Source: Grammothele lineata (Eukaryota > Basidiomycota > Agaricomycetes > Polyporales > Polyporaceae). Taken from it: a DNA stretch of 64,000 nucleotides. A program made the position numbers and the translations under genes. The stretch is from the NCBI GenBank assembly GCA_002150815.3, contig NDFF03000043.1, positions 124,001-188,000 of the forward strand. The letters run 5' to 3'. Below, in pieces: positions 12,891 to 23,049 of this stretch. The first letter of the stretch is position 1; the number at the start of each line of letters is the position of its first letter. The notes under the pieces were generated by a model. That model did not search any database, was not told the DNA's origin, and saw nothing but the letters and a program-made list of their open reading frames with translations.

Positions 12891-13619
12891 TCACCACACG
12901 CGCCCCGACTCGCGCTCAAGCGTGGCCCACGCCGCGGCCGTGCAGCTGTCGCAGCGCGAGTGGATGAGGCTCAGCACGCGCCGGCACTCCCGCGCTACCT
13001 GTATAGATTGTGGTGTCAGAACCCGTCCAACAAACTCAAGCTCGCCCGCTGGAGGATTCGACTCCACGGAAGCGCACATAGCGACGGCGGTTGGGAGTTG
13101 GGAGAGGAAACGCACCTGCGCACACGTGCACATCCGCTGGCCCGGTCGGTGTTTGTGCGCGGTGGAGAGGGCGCAGCTCGGGGAGCCGCAGTCCGTCTTG
13201 TTCCCGCTCTCGTAGAGCTTGACGTAGTGCTGGGAGGGGGAAGAGAGCGTGGGGTCAGTCAAGTCTGTCTCCCGAACCTTCCTATGAGGATAGAACGCGG
13301 CCACTCGGGTCCGCCGGGCCTGTGGTCAGGCCACAGAAACCGGGTAGAAGTAGGAGTGAGAGTGGCAGAACAGAATGAGGAGAAAGAGAGTTACAGAGAA
13401 AGAGAGCGAAGCATGGAAGACCGAGGAGGAAGGAGGAAGAGACAAGAAAAACACCGGCCGGGTAACAGAGCCCGAGGAAGGAGACATGCCGGATATAGAT
13501 CGCTTACCTCGCAGCCGCGGTGGTAGTTCCCGAAACTGGAAGGGTTCGCGAAGAAGGCCGATCAGTTGGGCACGTTGTGCCGAGGACGGCGGTGCTACTC
13601 ACCACTCAATCTCGCACAT
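12891..13619 (-). CDS. small cysteine-rich protein, four exons (88 residues), function unknown
   Basis: Four exons join in phase on the - strand: 13619-13603, 13535-13508, 13229-13116 and 12998-12891. They are separated by introns with proper ends (GTGAGT, GTAAGC and GTGCGT donors; CCAG, CCAG and ACAG acceptors). The product begins MCEIECFGNYHRGCEHYV and continues with YESGNKTDCGSPSC and a closely spaced CTC motif, then a helical tail with RCDSC, ending ESGRVW. Paired Cys and His suggest metal binding. It has no signal peptide, so it is probably intracellular. The layout (MC.IE, then GNY..GC.HYVKLY, then TDC..P.CALS..H) resembles short Cys/His proteins I recall as common in mushroom genomes, but that is from memory. 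The exons are so short that no single reading frame reveals the gene. Confidence 0.72.
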
Positions 13620-16158
13620 GGCGTCTTGTTAGGAATGGTAAGCGGCGGTGCACGGTTCGAGCTGCGAGGGACTTGGAAGGAAAGCGCGCAGTGCACAGAC
13701 AAGGCAGGAGAGCGACGGCGACCCGGAGAATGGCAGACTCTGCACGAGTTGGCTGCAGATCTGAGCGAGTGCGATAGAGGACGAGGCTCGATGCGGAGGA
13801 GGTCAATTGTCCTCTCCACTCTCCAAAGGCCTGCTATAAGTACTGGTCCTCCACCCGGCGCGCCCACGCTGAATCGAGCACAAACGGGTGGCACCCGCCT
13901 CCAGGCGGCCATGCAAGCTCGCCGCGCGTCCCGATCGCCCACCCAGTCCTCGCTCGCCCGAGATCGCGATTCCCGAACGAGCGAGAGAACGGACGAAGGG
14001 TGCTGACGGCTCCCTCCGTCCCGCGCCAGCCACGAGCGGGGCGCGGAGTGCGGATGCACGGCCCTCGTTGCCGAACCCCGAGACGTGCGGACGGGTCGCG
14101 GGCGCGCGGGAGGCACCGCAGGACGAATGGCCGTCCGTTTGAGACGTCCAGTGAGGCCCATCTCCGTCTCCGCGTACGGAGTGCAGAGCGCACGGACCCT
14201 GCACGTCGGACTCTCCGAGCATCTTACGCCGGCGCAGCGCTCCCTTCGTTCTAGCTATAGCCAACGCCACGGGCCCGCGTCGTGTGATCGCCTCGGCGTC
14301 GTGCATTCGTGAGTCGTGGGTGCGCACCGAATCAGAGCCACCGGCTTCTGATCCTGTGCGCACGCCTGACACCTCTCGCTACTCCCACCGCCCACCTGTG
14401 AGTCGTCTCCCGCACCTTCCCCGTCTACGTCGCGTCGCGACCGATGAGCGACGGCCCCAAGGGGTCTGCACAATGAGGGCAAACGCATAGCCTGAAAGCA
14501 GGAACGGACATCTGCGAGTGCCAGCGGAAGAAGGAGACAAACAGCGATCCCTCCGAGAAGCCGCGTTGCAGCCACGCTTCCGCGCGTCTGCGTACCGGCC
14601 CGATGCCGCTGCGTCGTGCAAAATAACGCCCCGGCCTCCCGCACCGCGTTTTGTGCGGAGAAAGAGCTTCGAGTGTGTATGACACGAACGAAAGACCCTT
14701 GCCGCTTAGAGCGCGGGATCGCCCCGCGCGGAGGGCCCTGGGCTCGGGTGCGGCCGATCGTGACAGATAGTCTCTGTGAACGCGGATGCCTTTACCCGAG
14801 CGTGCACGAGATGAGCGGAACGTGAACGCGGTGCGTGCGGAGGACTCGAGCACTCTGATCGAAAAAGGCAAAGAAGCAACCGCAACCTGCGTCCCATCGG
14901 GGCAGCTTTTGCTTCCGCGACCAGAAGGCCGAACAATCTGCGGAGAGAAAACAATGACGCAACGCGAGACGACGCACTCGCTGTTCCCCCTTGCCCTCAG
15001 AACCAGCTGGCTGGCGATGACGACGTCGATGTCGGACGTACGGGGGGTATGCACCCTGAAACGGCGAGAGGGCGGAGGCCGAGCGCGCGCGCACACACAT
15101 CTTCAAGTTTGAACGCCGAGTCGTGGAATCCATCTGCGGACGGTTGCGTCAGTACTAAGTGGCACCACGGCAGGCGCCCCGACCATGAACGAACGTACCG
15201 AGGGTTCCGCACTCAAGCGCACTTGAGCTTGAACAACAAGCTAAGGAGGGTCTAGACCGCATGAGAGAATAAGTGACGCCCTCACAACCACCTCTGCCAA
15301 TTCTGGACGACCGGCGAGCGATCTCAGGGCTGCTTTGACGAGAACGGAAGGCGGGCGGAAGGTCCCCCCAACCGTCAACCTCGTATGACAACCCCGTCCC
15401 GCTGCCTCCGAGCCGCGCCTGCGTAAGGGGGGCAGTTTACGTTTAGCTTAGTTGGCAGCTAAAGTCCGGAGAAGGCGCGTGTGTGCCCGCGAAGAAGGCG
15501 CCCCACCCGCATTCAGATTCCGCGCTATAGCTCCATGAATGGGCGCAGGAGGCGAGCGAATGGTGACGCCCGTGCGGGACAAGCGGGACCACACGCCTTC
15601 TACGACCACAGTTCCCTACGAGCCACATCCATCCGTCCCCTGGCAATTTTTGTATCGGCAGGTAAGCTCTATGTGCACCTGGGAGCGCAGCGGCGAGCGA
15701 GGCGACCCGCTAACACGCCGGGTGCGGGTTACAGGGGGCACGAGCATCAGGCACGGCGTGGTCACGCGACCGTATTGGCGCACCCGAGGGAGGATCTGTG
15801 AAACGAATCCCCGACGTACACGTCGTCGATGCTAGCCCATGCCCATGTCCTTCGCCCGTCGCCCAACCGAGTACTCCGACACTCCGACGAAGCACCCCCC
15901 GGGGAGGCCTCGACCGCTACTCGCAGCCTAAGGTATTCATTGGCCTCGGGACGACATCCGTCGTTGCGAACCGCCAGGCGCAGCGGACGCTGGCCGCGCC
16001 CCTCGCAGTTCACGAGACCTCCGCCAAGATGATGAGCCAAAAATGGGCACTGGTGCTGGGGGTGCGGCGTGACCTGTTTCGACCGTCCAACGCGCAATTA
16101 CCGGGGGGTCCAGAACTGATGTATAGGTGCGGGAACCGCTCGTACAGGACTGCGATGA
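13620..16158. other. 2.5-kb GC-rich stretch without recognised genes
   Basis: Many overlapping frames are open here on both strands because the DNA is GC- and CpG-rich. None reads like a protein (arginine/alanine/serine-rich on both strands, no conserved motif). No splice chain could be assembled. The part next to 13620 should contain the promoter of the small Cys-rich gene. Confidence 0.4.
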
Positions 16159-18085
16159 CTAGTTCGTGTAGTCATAGAAGCCCTTTCCGCTCTTCTTCCC
16201 CAGCCACTGCGCATCCACCATGCGCTCCAGCAGCACGCTCGGTCGGTATTTGGAATCTCCAGTGCCGTGGTAGAGCGTCTGCTGGATCGCGAGGCACGTG
16301 TCCAGCCCGATGCTGAGGCCATTCAAGGGAACAAAAAAAGAGAGAGAAGAACCGAGAGGGGAAGGGGACGTACCGAGGACGTCCACCAACGTACGCGCAC
16401 CAAGAGCGTAGCGAGTGGCAAGATCAGACGAGGATGGAAAATTTGGCCGTGCGGAGATGACCGAATGTTGCGGACATGGCCAGTGCGCGAGGCCAGCGCG
16501 ATTGGATGGAAGCGTGAGGCGTGGATTGCGGCGCGTCGAACACGACGACGAAAAAACAGGTGTCGGGGAAGCGAATCATCAGAGAAGCCTTGCCAGGGCA
16601 TTAGGGCATCGGAGAACACGCACAAATCCGCTGCGTGCCATGAACATGTCAGCTTGAATGCGTGCTTGGAAGGGAGGGCGATGTCTTACCAAGTTGTAAG
16701 GGGCCCATCGGATGGTTCATCCCTAACCTGAACGTCTTATCGATGTCGTCCCTTGTCGCGATACCCTGCATTCCGTCGTTGAGATAGCGAACGTGGATAT
16801 GTGTGGTTACGAACCTTTTCTAGACACATGATCGCCTGGAAGAGTGTCGCACACGTTCGTCAATTTACGAACCGCCTGCTTCTAGGAATGGACAACCAAC
16901 CTCGTTGAGGAAGGGCATCAACAACGCGTTTGCCACGAAACCCGGAACGTCTTGTGACGAGGACACCTCTGATCCGCAGAAGCCGGCGGAAAAGACGTCA
17001 ATACGATGTCCAATCGAGAGCGAGAGACGGAACGAGAGAAGGAGAAACAAAGATCAGGATCTCGGGGGGCGTACACCGGAATAGGGCAGCGGAGACGAAT
17101 GCGTACCCTTTCCACACGCAATTGCGAATGCGCGAGCGCGATCGAGGGTGTCTTGTGAAGTTTGCACCGCAGCAATCAGCTCCACGAGTTTCTAAGTGAC
17201 AAATAGGAAGTAGCCGTCTATGAGCGCTTTGGTACGTATGGGCAGACACGACGACTACGCACCATGACCGGAACGGGGTTGAAGAAGTGCAGGCCGACGA
17301 CCCGCGCGGTGCTTTCCTTGCCTTCCGGGTCGGACGCGGACTTGCCCTCGGGAATTGTTGACGCCGCAATTTTAGTAATGCTGATTGAGGACGTGTTGGT
17401 GGCGAGTATGGTCTTCGGCGAAAGCTCCGTGGAGAGCGAGCGGAATATTCCTTGCTTTAACGCGAGGTTCTCAGAGACAGCCTGGATAGTAGACGTTAGT
17501 TAATCTCGATGCGGGCAAAGACGCGGGCATATAGGTGAGGAGTCAATAATTCAGCTGTTACGTGCATTCGCTCTGCTAAGTATGTACATATGAGGCGGTT
17601 CATTGGACAGAGTAGTTTTCAGCTTTCATCGGTACAGGTTGTCCAATAAACGCCAGCATACAAGTACGCTTTACATGGAGTGGCGACCCGGACTAACCGG
17701 CGAAGGGGTTGCAGGAAATAGAGTAAAGCAAAGGGGAGCTTACCTCGACAACCATGTCAACTTCTCTAAAGTTAGGCAAGCCGTCGACAACGGTGACACG
17801 GTCACGAGCCTCGTTGGCTGCCTCCTGGGTGATCTTGCCCTTTGCGACGTCTTTTGCCAGGAGCTTGTCCATGAGCGCGAGACCGGACTTGACCTGCGCA
17901 CCGGACCTATCGTGAAGCAGTACAGGGACTTTCGCGTGTACTGCAGATACAAACGCGATGCCCAGACCTGTGAAGACGCGCGAGTCCGTCTGAGCACCGA
18001 GTACATGCGCGAGTGTGGAAGCGAACGTACCCATCTGGCCTGCACCGATGACCCCCAGCTTTCGTATTCCGTGTGCGATACTCAT
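16159..18085 (-). CDS. 3-hydroxyacyl-CoA (3-hydroxybutyryl-CoA type) dehydrogenase
   Basis: This enzyme oxidises L-3-hydroxyacyl-CoA to 3-ketoacyl-CoA with NAD+. The N-terminus reads [13 protein letters not shown], the GxGxxG NAD-binding loop. After an intron it continues [20 protein letters not shown], with the acidic residue expected to hold the NAD ribose. Later exons give [31 protein letters not shown] (catalytic His in HFFNP), [29 protein letters not shown] and a C-terminus with [13 protein letters not shown]. Total length is about 300 residues, as in single-function enzymes. There is no N-terminal mitochondrial-type leader and the end (YTN) is not a PTS1 signal, so location is not evident. 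The exon join near 16380-16320 is uncertain. The start at 18085 is fixed by the NAD motif. Confidence 0.88.
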
Positions 18086-18594
18086 GTTGCACCCAAAAGA
18101 CGTCGTATGGTGAACGAGGCAAGGTGCGAAGGGATTCTAGATGAGTGCTCAGCGTCGAGGACAGCGACGGTCCTGGGGGCGGACGCGCTACGCGCGCCGA
18201 CTTCCGAGCTCCGGACGATGCGGGGTAGCCGAAGCTCATGTGATTGCGTTTGAAACCCCGATCTTACTCCGACGGCGCGTCTCAGCGGCGCTTGTTCCTT
18301 TGCAACAGGAAACGTGTTGGGTGAGCTTGTCGTGTCCTCGACCAGTCTTTGCCGTTCCGCCTCCTCACGCTAGCTGTCTTCAAACATCTCAAGCTTAACT
18401 CGTATGTGGAATACACTGGATTCCTCTTTGGCGGGAATTGTGCCGTCACCCAGTGCACAATCACGTGAATGACGCGTCCAACAACCAACGACGTCATAGG
18501 AGGATGATGCCTCGGGAGCCCACGCCGGACTTCAAGTCGCCAGTCCCCGACGAGTCGACATGCAGACCAGTCCTCTCGCAACTTAACCCCCTCC
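18086..18594. promoter_or_regulatory. divergent promoter, 3-hydroxyacyl-CoA dehydrogenase / peroxisomal carrier
   Basis: This 509-bp region lies between two start codons pointing apart. It holds a palindromic CACGTG E-box at 18462-18467, ACGCGT at 18472-18477 and a CRE-like CGACGTCA at 18489-18496, within 35 bp of each other and about 100-130 bp from the carrier ATG. Co-regulation of the two genes is an inference. Confidence 0.45.
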
Positions 18595-19795
18595 ATGACC
18601 TCCTCTCTCCCGCCTCTAGTCCAGGCATGCTCGGGTGCCCTGGGAAGCGCAGCAGCCAACGCTGTCTCGTACCCTCTCGACCTTGTCGCGACGAAGCTTC
18701 AGACGTCGACTTCGCACAAAACTCGAGGCCTACAAGGAGCTCTCCGTCTTCTCAAGTATATTCTTCACAAGGAAGGATTAGCAGGGCTGTATGATGGATT
18801 AGGGGCGGATACCGCGTCAACCATTGTATCCAAGTGCGTACCTCGCAAGCATTGTCGGGGTTTGTCCGTCGCTGAGCGTCCCTCAGTTTTCTCTACTACT
18901 ACTTCTACACACTCTTGCACGCGTTGGTCGCTCGACGGCGATTTGCATCGAACACACCGCTTCTAAAGAGTGTCAAACACGCTCTCACTTCCCCAACTCC
19001 GCCTGTGCTCCTCGGTGTGCCCACAGAGCTGGCTGTTGGGTTTGCCGCTGGAGTGGCCAGTCGCGCGGTCTCGACCCCTTTGAGCGTGATCACCGTACGC
19101 CTGCAAACTGGAGCCGAGGACGAAGACGAGAACACAGACGACACTGTCAACCTTCCGTCACCAGTCTCGAAACAAGGGTCGAGGACTCCGAACGAAGCTC
19201 CATCTCCCGGGTTCTCCCAAGTAGTTCGGAATATCTACGCGCAGGACGGGCTTGCTGGATTTTGGTCAGGTGCGCAAAGTCTTCAGGACATTCACCCCAA
19301 CCAAGTCTCACGTCGGTCGTAGGGTTCCGCCCGACCTTGCCCCTCTGTCTCACCCCCGCCCTTACGCTGCTGCTTTTCCAGCTCCTGAGCCGTCTGCGTC
19401 TTCCCTGGAGAACAGCCGCCTCTACCTCTGCCGTCAAAGCATTTCTCAGTGGCGCGACAGCGAATGCGCTGGCAGTCTCCATCCTCTATCCCCTCCTCCT
19501 TGCCAAAGTACGCGTACAGGCAACCAAGTCTCGGGGCACGAAGGGCAGCGCACCATCGGTGGCCGACATTTGGCGCACGGCGGTGGAGAGGGATGGTTGG
19601 GCGGGTCTGTACGAAGCGCTGGGCGCACAGATCCTCAAGGGTTTCGTGAGCCAAGGCGTGACGATGCTCGTGAAGCAACGGTCAGTCTCAATCCTGCATC
19701 CTAGCACCGTGACCTCGGTTTCGAAAGGGTGTAATGCTGATTCCCCCATCAACAGGATTGAGCGCGCGACGGTACGGCTCTGTGTTGGAAAGTGA
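18595..19795 (+). CDS. mitochondrial-carrier-family protein, peroxisomal adenine nucleotide carrier type (Ant1/PMP47/SLC25A17-like)
   Basis: Members of this subfamily import ATP into peroxisomes in exchange for AMP, feeding acyl-CoA synthetases of beta-oxidation. Three carrier repeats are present. Repeat 1 has AVSYPLDLVATKLQ and KEGLAGLYDGLGAD, followed after an intron by SNFLYYYFYTLLHAL, the hallmark of the peroxisomal branch. Repeat 2 has STPLSVITVRLQ and YAQDGLAGFWSG. Repeat 3 has SILYPLLLAKVRVQ and RDGWAGLYEALGAQILKG. The acidic residue of the PxD/E motif is kept only in repeat 1 (Ser and Leu replace it in 2 and 3), which is common in this branch. A hydrophilic acidic loop (EDEDENTDD) interrupts repeat 2. 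Four exons end with the short IERATVRLCVGK at 19795. The role is inferred from family resemblance and from the divergent beta-oxidation-type neighbour. Confidence 0.82.
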
Positions 19796-20298
19796 ATCGG
19801 AGCGGCTTCGGGTGCTGCAGCTTCGGGACCATCTTTGTACACATTGCGTCAATAGATGCCTCTACGTGTGCTCCTCAACACTCCCATGACCGTATTTGCA
19901 TGCGGCGGCGTATTCCCTGCGACCCCGCTCGTTCCTTGCCGATCGCACTGCGGTAGTCCGCCGGCCGAGCTGACAATCTGAACTCTGGCCCCCTCACTGC
20001 GAAGCACACTGCAGCAGCTTCGTCCGTATTCCCCCCATCCACAGCACGCCGATCCCCCGTAGCAGTCCCCCACCTCCCAGAATAGTCCACGCTACCGCAG
20101 CACCTCTCGCTCGCTCACACTCCCGTGTCAGTGCTGCAGCACTCTCAGGCGCCCAGCGGGTATATCAACGAGGCCGTCGGGCCTCGATGCGGCAATGGAC
20201 TCGACCTCCGCCGTGTTAAAGGCTGTGAAAGCCAATGATCGGGCAGAGTGACGTCGAGGTAACCCAGCGCCGTGTGAGTCTTCGAGCGCGGGTCATAT

Positions 20299-20566
20299 AT
20301 GACATGTCAATTGGTGCTGATATTGGTTTTGCCAGCGCCCTTAGTACGGGCGATGGGTCCCCCTGCTCTGAAAGTTTCAGAGAGGGTGTGCTACAGGCAG
20401 GCTTTCAACAATGTGAGTTGTTTCTACCTACTAGAACCTCACGAGGATGGGCCCTCGTATCCCAAGGCTGACCAGCATGTCCTTGCAGACATCACTGTGC
20501 GCAGGATGTAATTGTGAAGACTATGGCCAGATTGTGGAGACCGTCGGATTTGCCACGGAGATATGA
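20299..20566 (+). CDS. possible small secreted cysteine-containing protein (63 residues)
   Basis: Exon 20299-20412 starts MTCQLVLILVLPAPLVRA, a plausible signal peptide with cleavage after VRA. A 76-bp intron (GTGAGT ... GGCTGAC ... TTGCAG, 20413-20488) joins in phase to an exon ending at 20566. The second exon carries the close-set Cys motif LCAGCNCEDYG. The mature part would be about 45 residues with four Cys. The ATG overlaps a stretch that could itself be an upstream intron (GTGAGT at 20273 to CCAG at 20333), so a different 5' end is possible. No family recognised. Confidence 0.35.
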
Positions 20567-21015
20567 AGGGGATGCAACTGTGTAGAGCAACGTGTGTAAA
20601 ATTGTGAAAATACCAAGTTCAATGCGGCGTCTGAGTCTGCCATGATGCAGCCTGAGCATTCACCTAGATACCTGTTCTAGTCTCTTATAATAGCGTTAGC
20701 GATCACGCTCACATAAACAGGCATTCATTGCACTAGCCTCTGCAACGAAAGTCCTTCTATTCCGTGGTAAGAAAGAAGATAAGTACAGTAAGCGTAGTGC
20801 GAACAGCTGCCCGGACCACCTACAGTCGTATTCTGCAGCTTGACTTGCGGATCTAGCCTACAACCCAGCGAGCACAGGCAAGCCGGCGAAGACCGTGAGG
20901 TCCCGTAACAAAGAACTCTTGAATTCGGGAAGCAGCTCATGTCCTTCGTTATTTTTACAAGAAAGCATCACTAGTATCCCGCGTCGTTCGTTCTCGACCG
21001 TCCTCGACGCCAGCA
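20567..21015. other. intergenic
   Basis: This AT-richer stretch lies between the candidate small gene and the stop codon of the first F-box-like gene. Nothing further is recognised. Confidence 0.4.
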
Positions 21016-22806
21016 CTAAGTATCCCCGAATTCAGCACCGTGAGCTCGTCCCAGCCTCATCGCAAACAAAAGCTTGTACACCTCGTTTCGAACCGACCCG
21101 TCATGATTATACCGAGGAAACATATCGCTCGCCTCATCCGACTCCAAGATCGTCGCGTTGGGAAGGTCCAGGTAAGGAAACAGCCTATCGAGGTAAGCGG
21201 CCGCCCGGAGGTACGTTTCCCGGTCCTCTTCTTTCTCCTCCCTCCTCTTCTCTGTAGAGAAGTGCAGTGATCGGAGAGTATGTCCGAGGGGTGGCGGCAT
21301 CTCGTCCAGGGATGGAAGCGTATGGAGGCTGATGTTCGGGAGCACGACCGTCTGCAGCATGGGGCAGCCTGACGCGAGCGTGGCGAACGCGCATATTGAC
21401 AAGCGCTGGCTATCGGGCATGTTCTTATCGCTGTCTGGTTCGAGCTGGAACGCTTCGAGGGAGGGCCACGCTGAGGCTATCCGGGAGAGGTCCTCGTCCG
21501 TGACTTCGGTCTTTGGGGTGAAGCGAAACTGGACGTCCCGGAGCGCTTGGAACACGAACGCCGGCTCTATGCATTCCAGGAGCGTCCTGGGGCAGGTGTC
21601 CGGCGTATGTCTTAATTGGAGGGTCGTGAGCGTGCGGGGAACATAGGCGAATGCGGCCTGGAGAGACTCGGGAAGAGTGACAAGCCCGTCCGGATCGGAT
21701 AGGAGGTTGAGTCTCAATGTATGCAGCTTGGGCGAGGCCGTCTCCTTCAGGATCGAAGCGAGATGAGGGAGCCGGGCGGTGAGTTTCAACGAATGGAGAT
21801 GTGGTTTCCACCCGCGGAGAGTGCTCCCTTCAGGGTCCGATTGGAGGTCGGCTGAGCACATAAGATGCTGGAGGTTCTCGAGCGTCCCGACGCCAGTCAG
21901 CATCGGGGTAAGAAGGATATTGCTATGATGGAACTGTAGCCTTTTGAGCCTTTTAAGTGAGAATATAGGATGTAAGCTGTCATAGGAAAGAGTCGTGTCG
22001 CCGATGTCAACGGCCAAAGACTCTAGCTCGGGCTGAGTGGTGGCAATCGCCTCCAGAGCACATGTGACGTTTTTCGCACTGTTCCCATTATCCCAGTCCA
22101 AGATGTCTTCAGATATGCAGACATGTCGCAAAGAGGGAGCGAGGAACAACGGGAAGGCGGCAGGAAGCATGGCAGAGTCGAATTTGAACTGTCTGAGACA
22201 GGGGAGGAGAGGGGTATCGGGACTATAACGTGTGGCTAGTAGTTTCCAGGATGCATCGTCAAGGGTGTGTGCTTCTATCATTCGTATTTCCCGTACGTTC
22301 TGGGCGTATTTGTCGAAAATGTTCCATGCGTCCGCGCCCAAGCCTTCCGAAATGACCTACGAGTGCGTTAGATGGTAGGTTCGCAACAGGAAAATCCATT
22401 ATCAAGCTCACGTAGGATTTTTTCGTAGAGTCTCTCGACTTTCGACGCGTTCCTATGAGTTCAATCAATGGTTCTAACGTCGGGATCCTCCTCCAGAGAG
22501 TCCGTATGGCCGGGTCATGGAAGGTCTTGCAAACCCGCGCAGCCGAAGCAAGCGCGCGTCTCTGACAGTAGCTTGTGGGCGCCCCGAAATCGTCGAGCTT
22601 TTCACGTTTCAACACATCGTACGACTTGGCATGCAGGAGATTTTCGAAGATGTGCAGTAGTATTTCTTCTTGGAGCAGCGCACGAGCGGTGGCTGGAATA
22701 CTGGATGGGTCAACTACCCAATTGAAGGGATGAAACGCGACATGGCATTAGTGAATGTGACTTGCAAGGTGAACACCCGTCTATGCGTACCATCCATGCC
22801 ACTCAT
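21016..22806 (-). CDS. F-box/LRR-like protein, paralogue A
   Basis: A tiny first exon (ATG at 22806, reading MSGMD) joins across an intron to ATARALLQEEILLHIFENLL, an F-box-like helix, then RALASAARVCKTFHDPAIR, the usual second half of fungal F-boxes. A second intron follows KKSY, after which exon VISEGLGADAWNIFDKYA begins. The rest is a run of leucine-rich segments (for example LRRLQFHHSNILLTPMLTG) and ends with AAYLDRLFPYLDLP and VYKLLFAMRLGRAHGAEFG. Such proteins are thought to recruit substrates to SCF ubiquitin ligases; the substrate is unknown and Skp1 binding cannot be judged. It is the most complete member of a five-gene family in this window that shares the intron position and C-terminal motifs. 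It is divergent from CHL1. Confidence 0.8.
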
Positions 22807-23049
22807 GGGCTCTTCCATCAGCGCGCCAGAATATGTGGTCTTCAGAAGACCGCTTGCGGAGGGGCGTCACGATTCCAAGCGCGGTGCGCGCCGACAACTT
22901 GGCGTTGAGATTAATGCGTGACGCTACGTGCTGTCACGGCGCCTGACGCGTCGCATCACGCCGTGAACGTCGCGTCGAGCTGTCACGTCTTTCGTGTTTA
23001 GACCACCACGAGCAATTCTACGTCCCGCCAATCTCTGTGGCTGCGGCTT
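22807..23049. promoter_or_regulatory. divergent promoter, F-box-like A / CHL1, with MCB-type site
   Basis: This 243-bp spacer contains ACGCGT (22946-22951), the MluI cell-cycle box bound by MBF in fungi, about 100 bp before the CHL1 ATG. The site lies in the loop of an inverted repeat (TCACGGCG at 22935-22942, CGCCGTGA about 17 bases later). G1/S expression of CHL1 would fit its cohesion role but is inferred. Confidence 0.4.

Noticed and set aside
12896..15096. Several 180-220-residue open frames on both strands
   Set aside because: They are Arg/Ser/Ala-rich, overlap each other in all frames and show no motif. They follow from GC-rich DNA, apart from the exons of the small Cys-rich gene.
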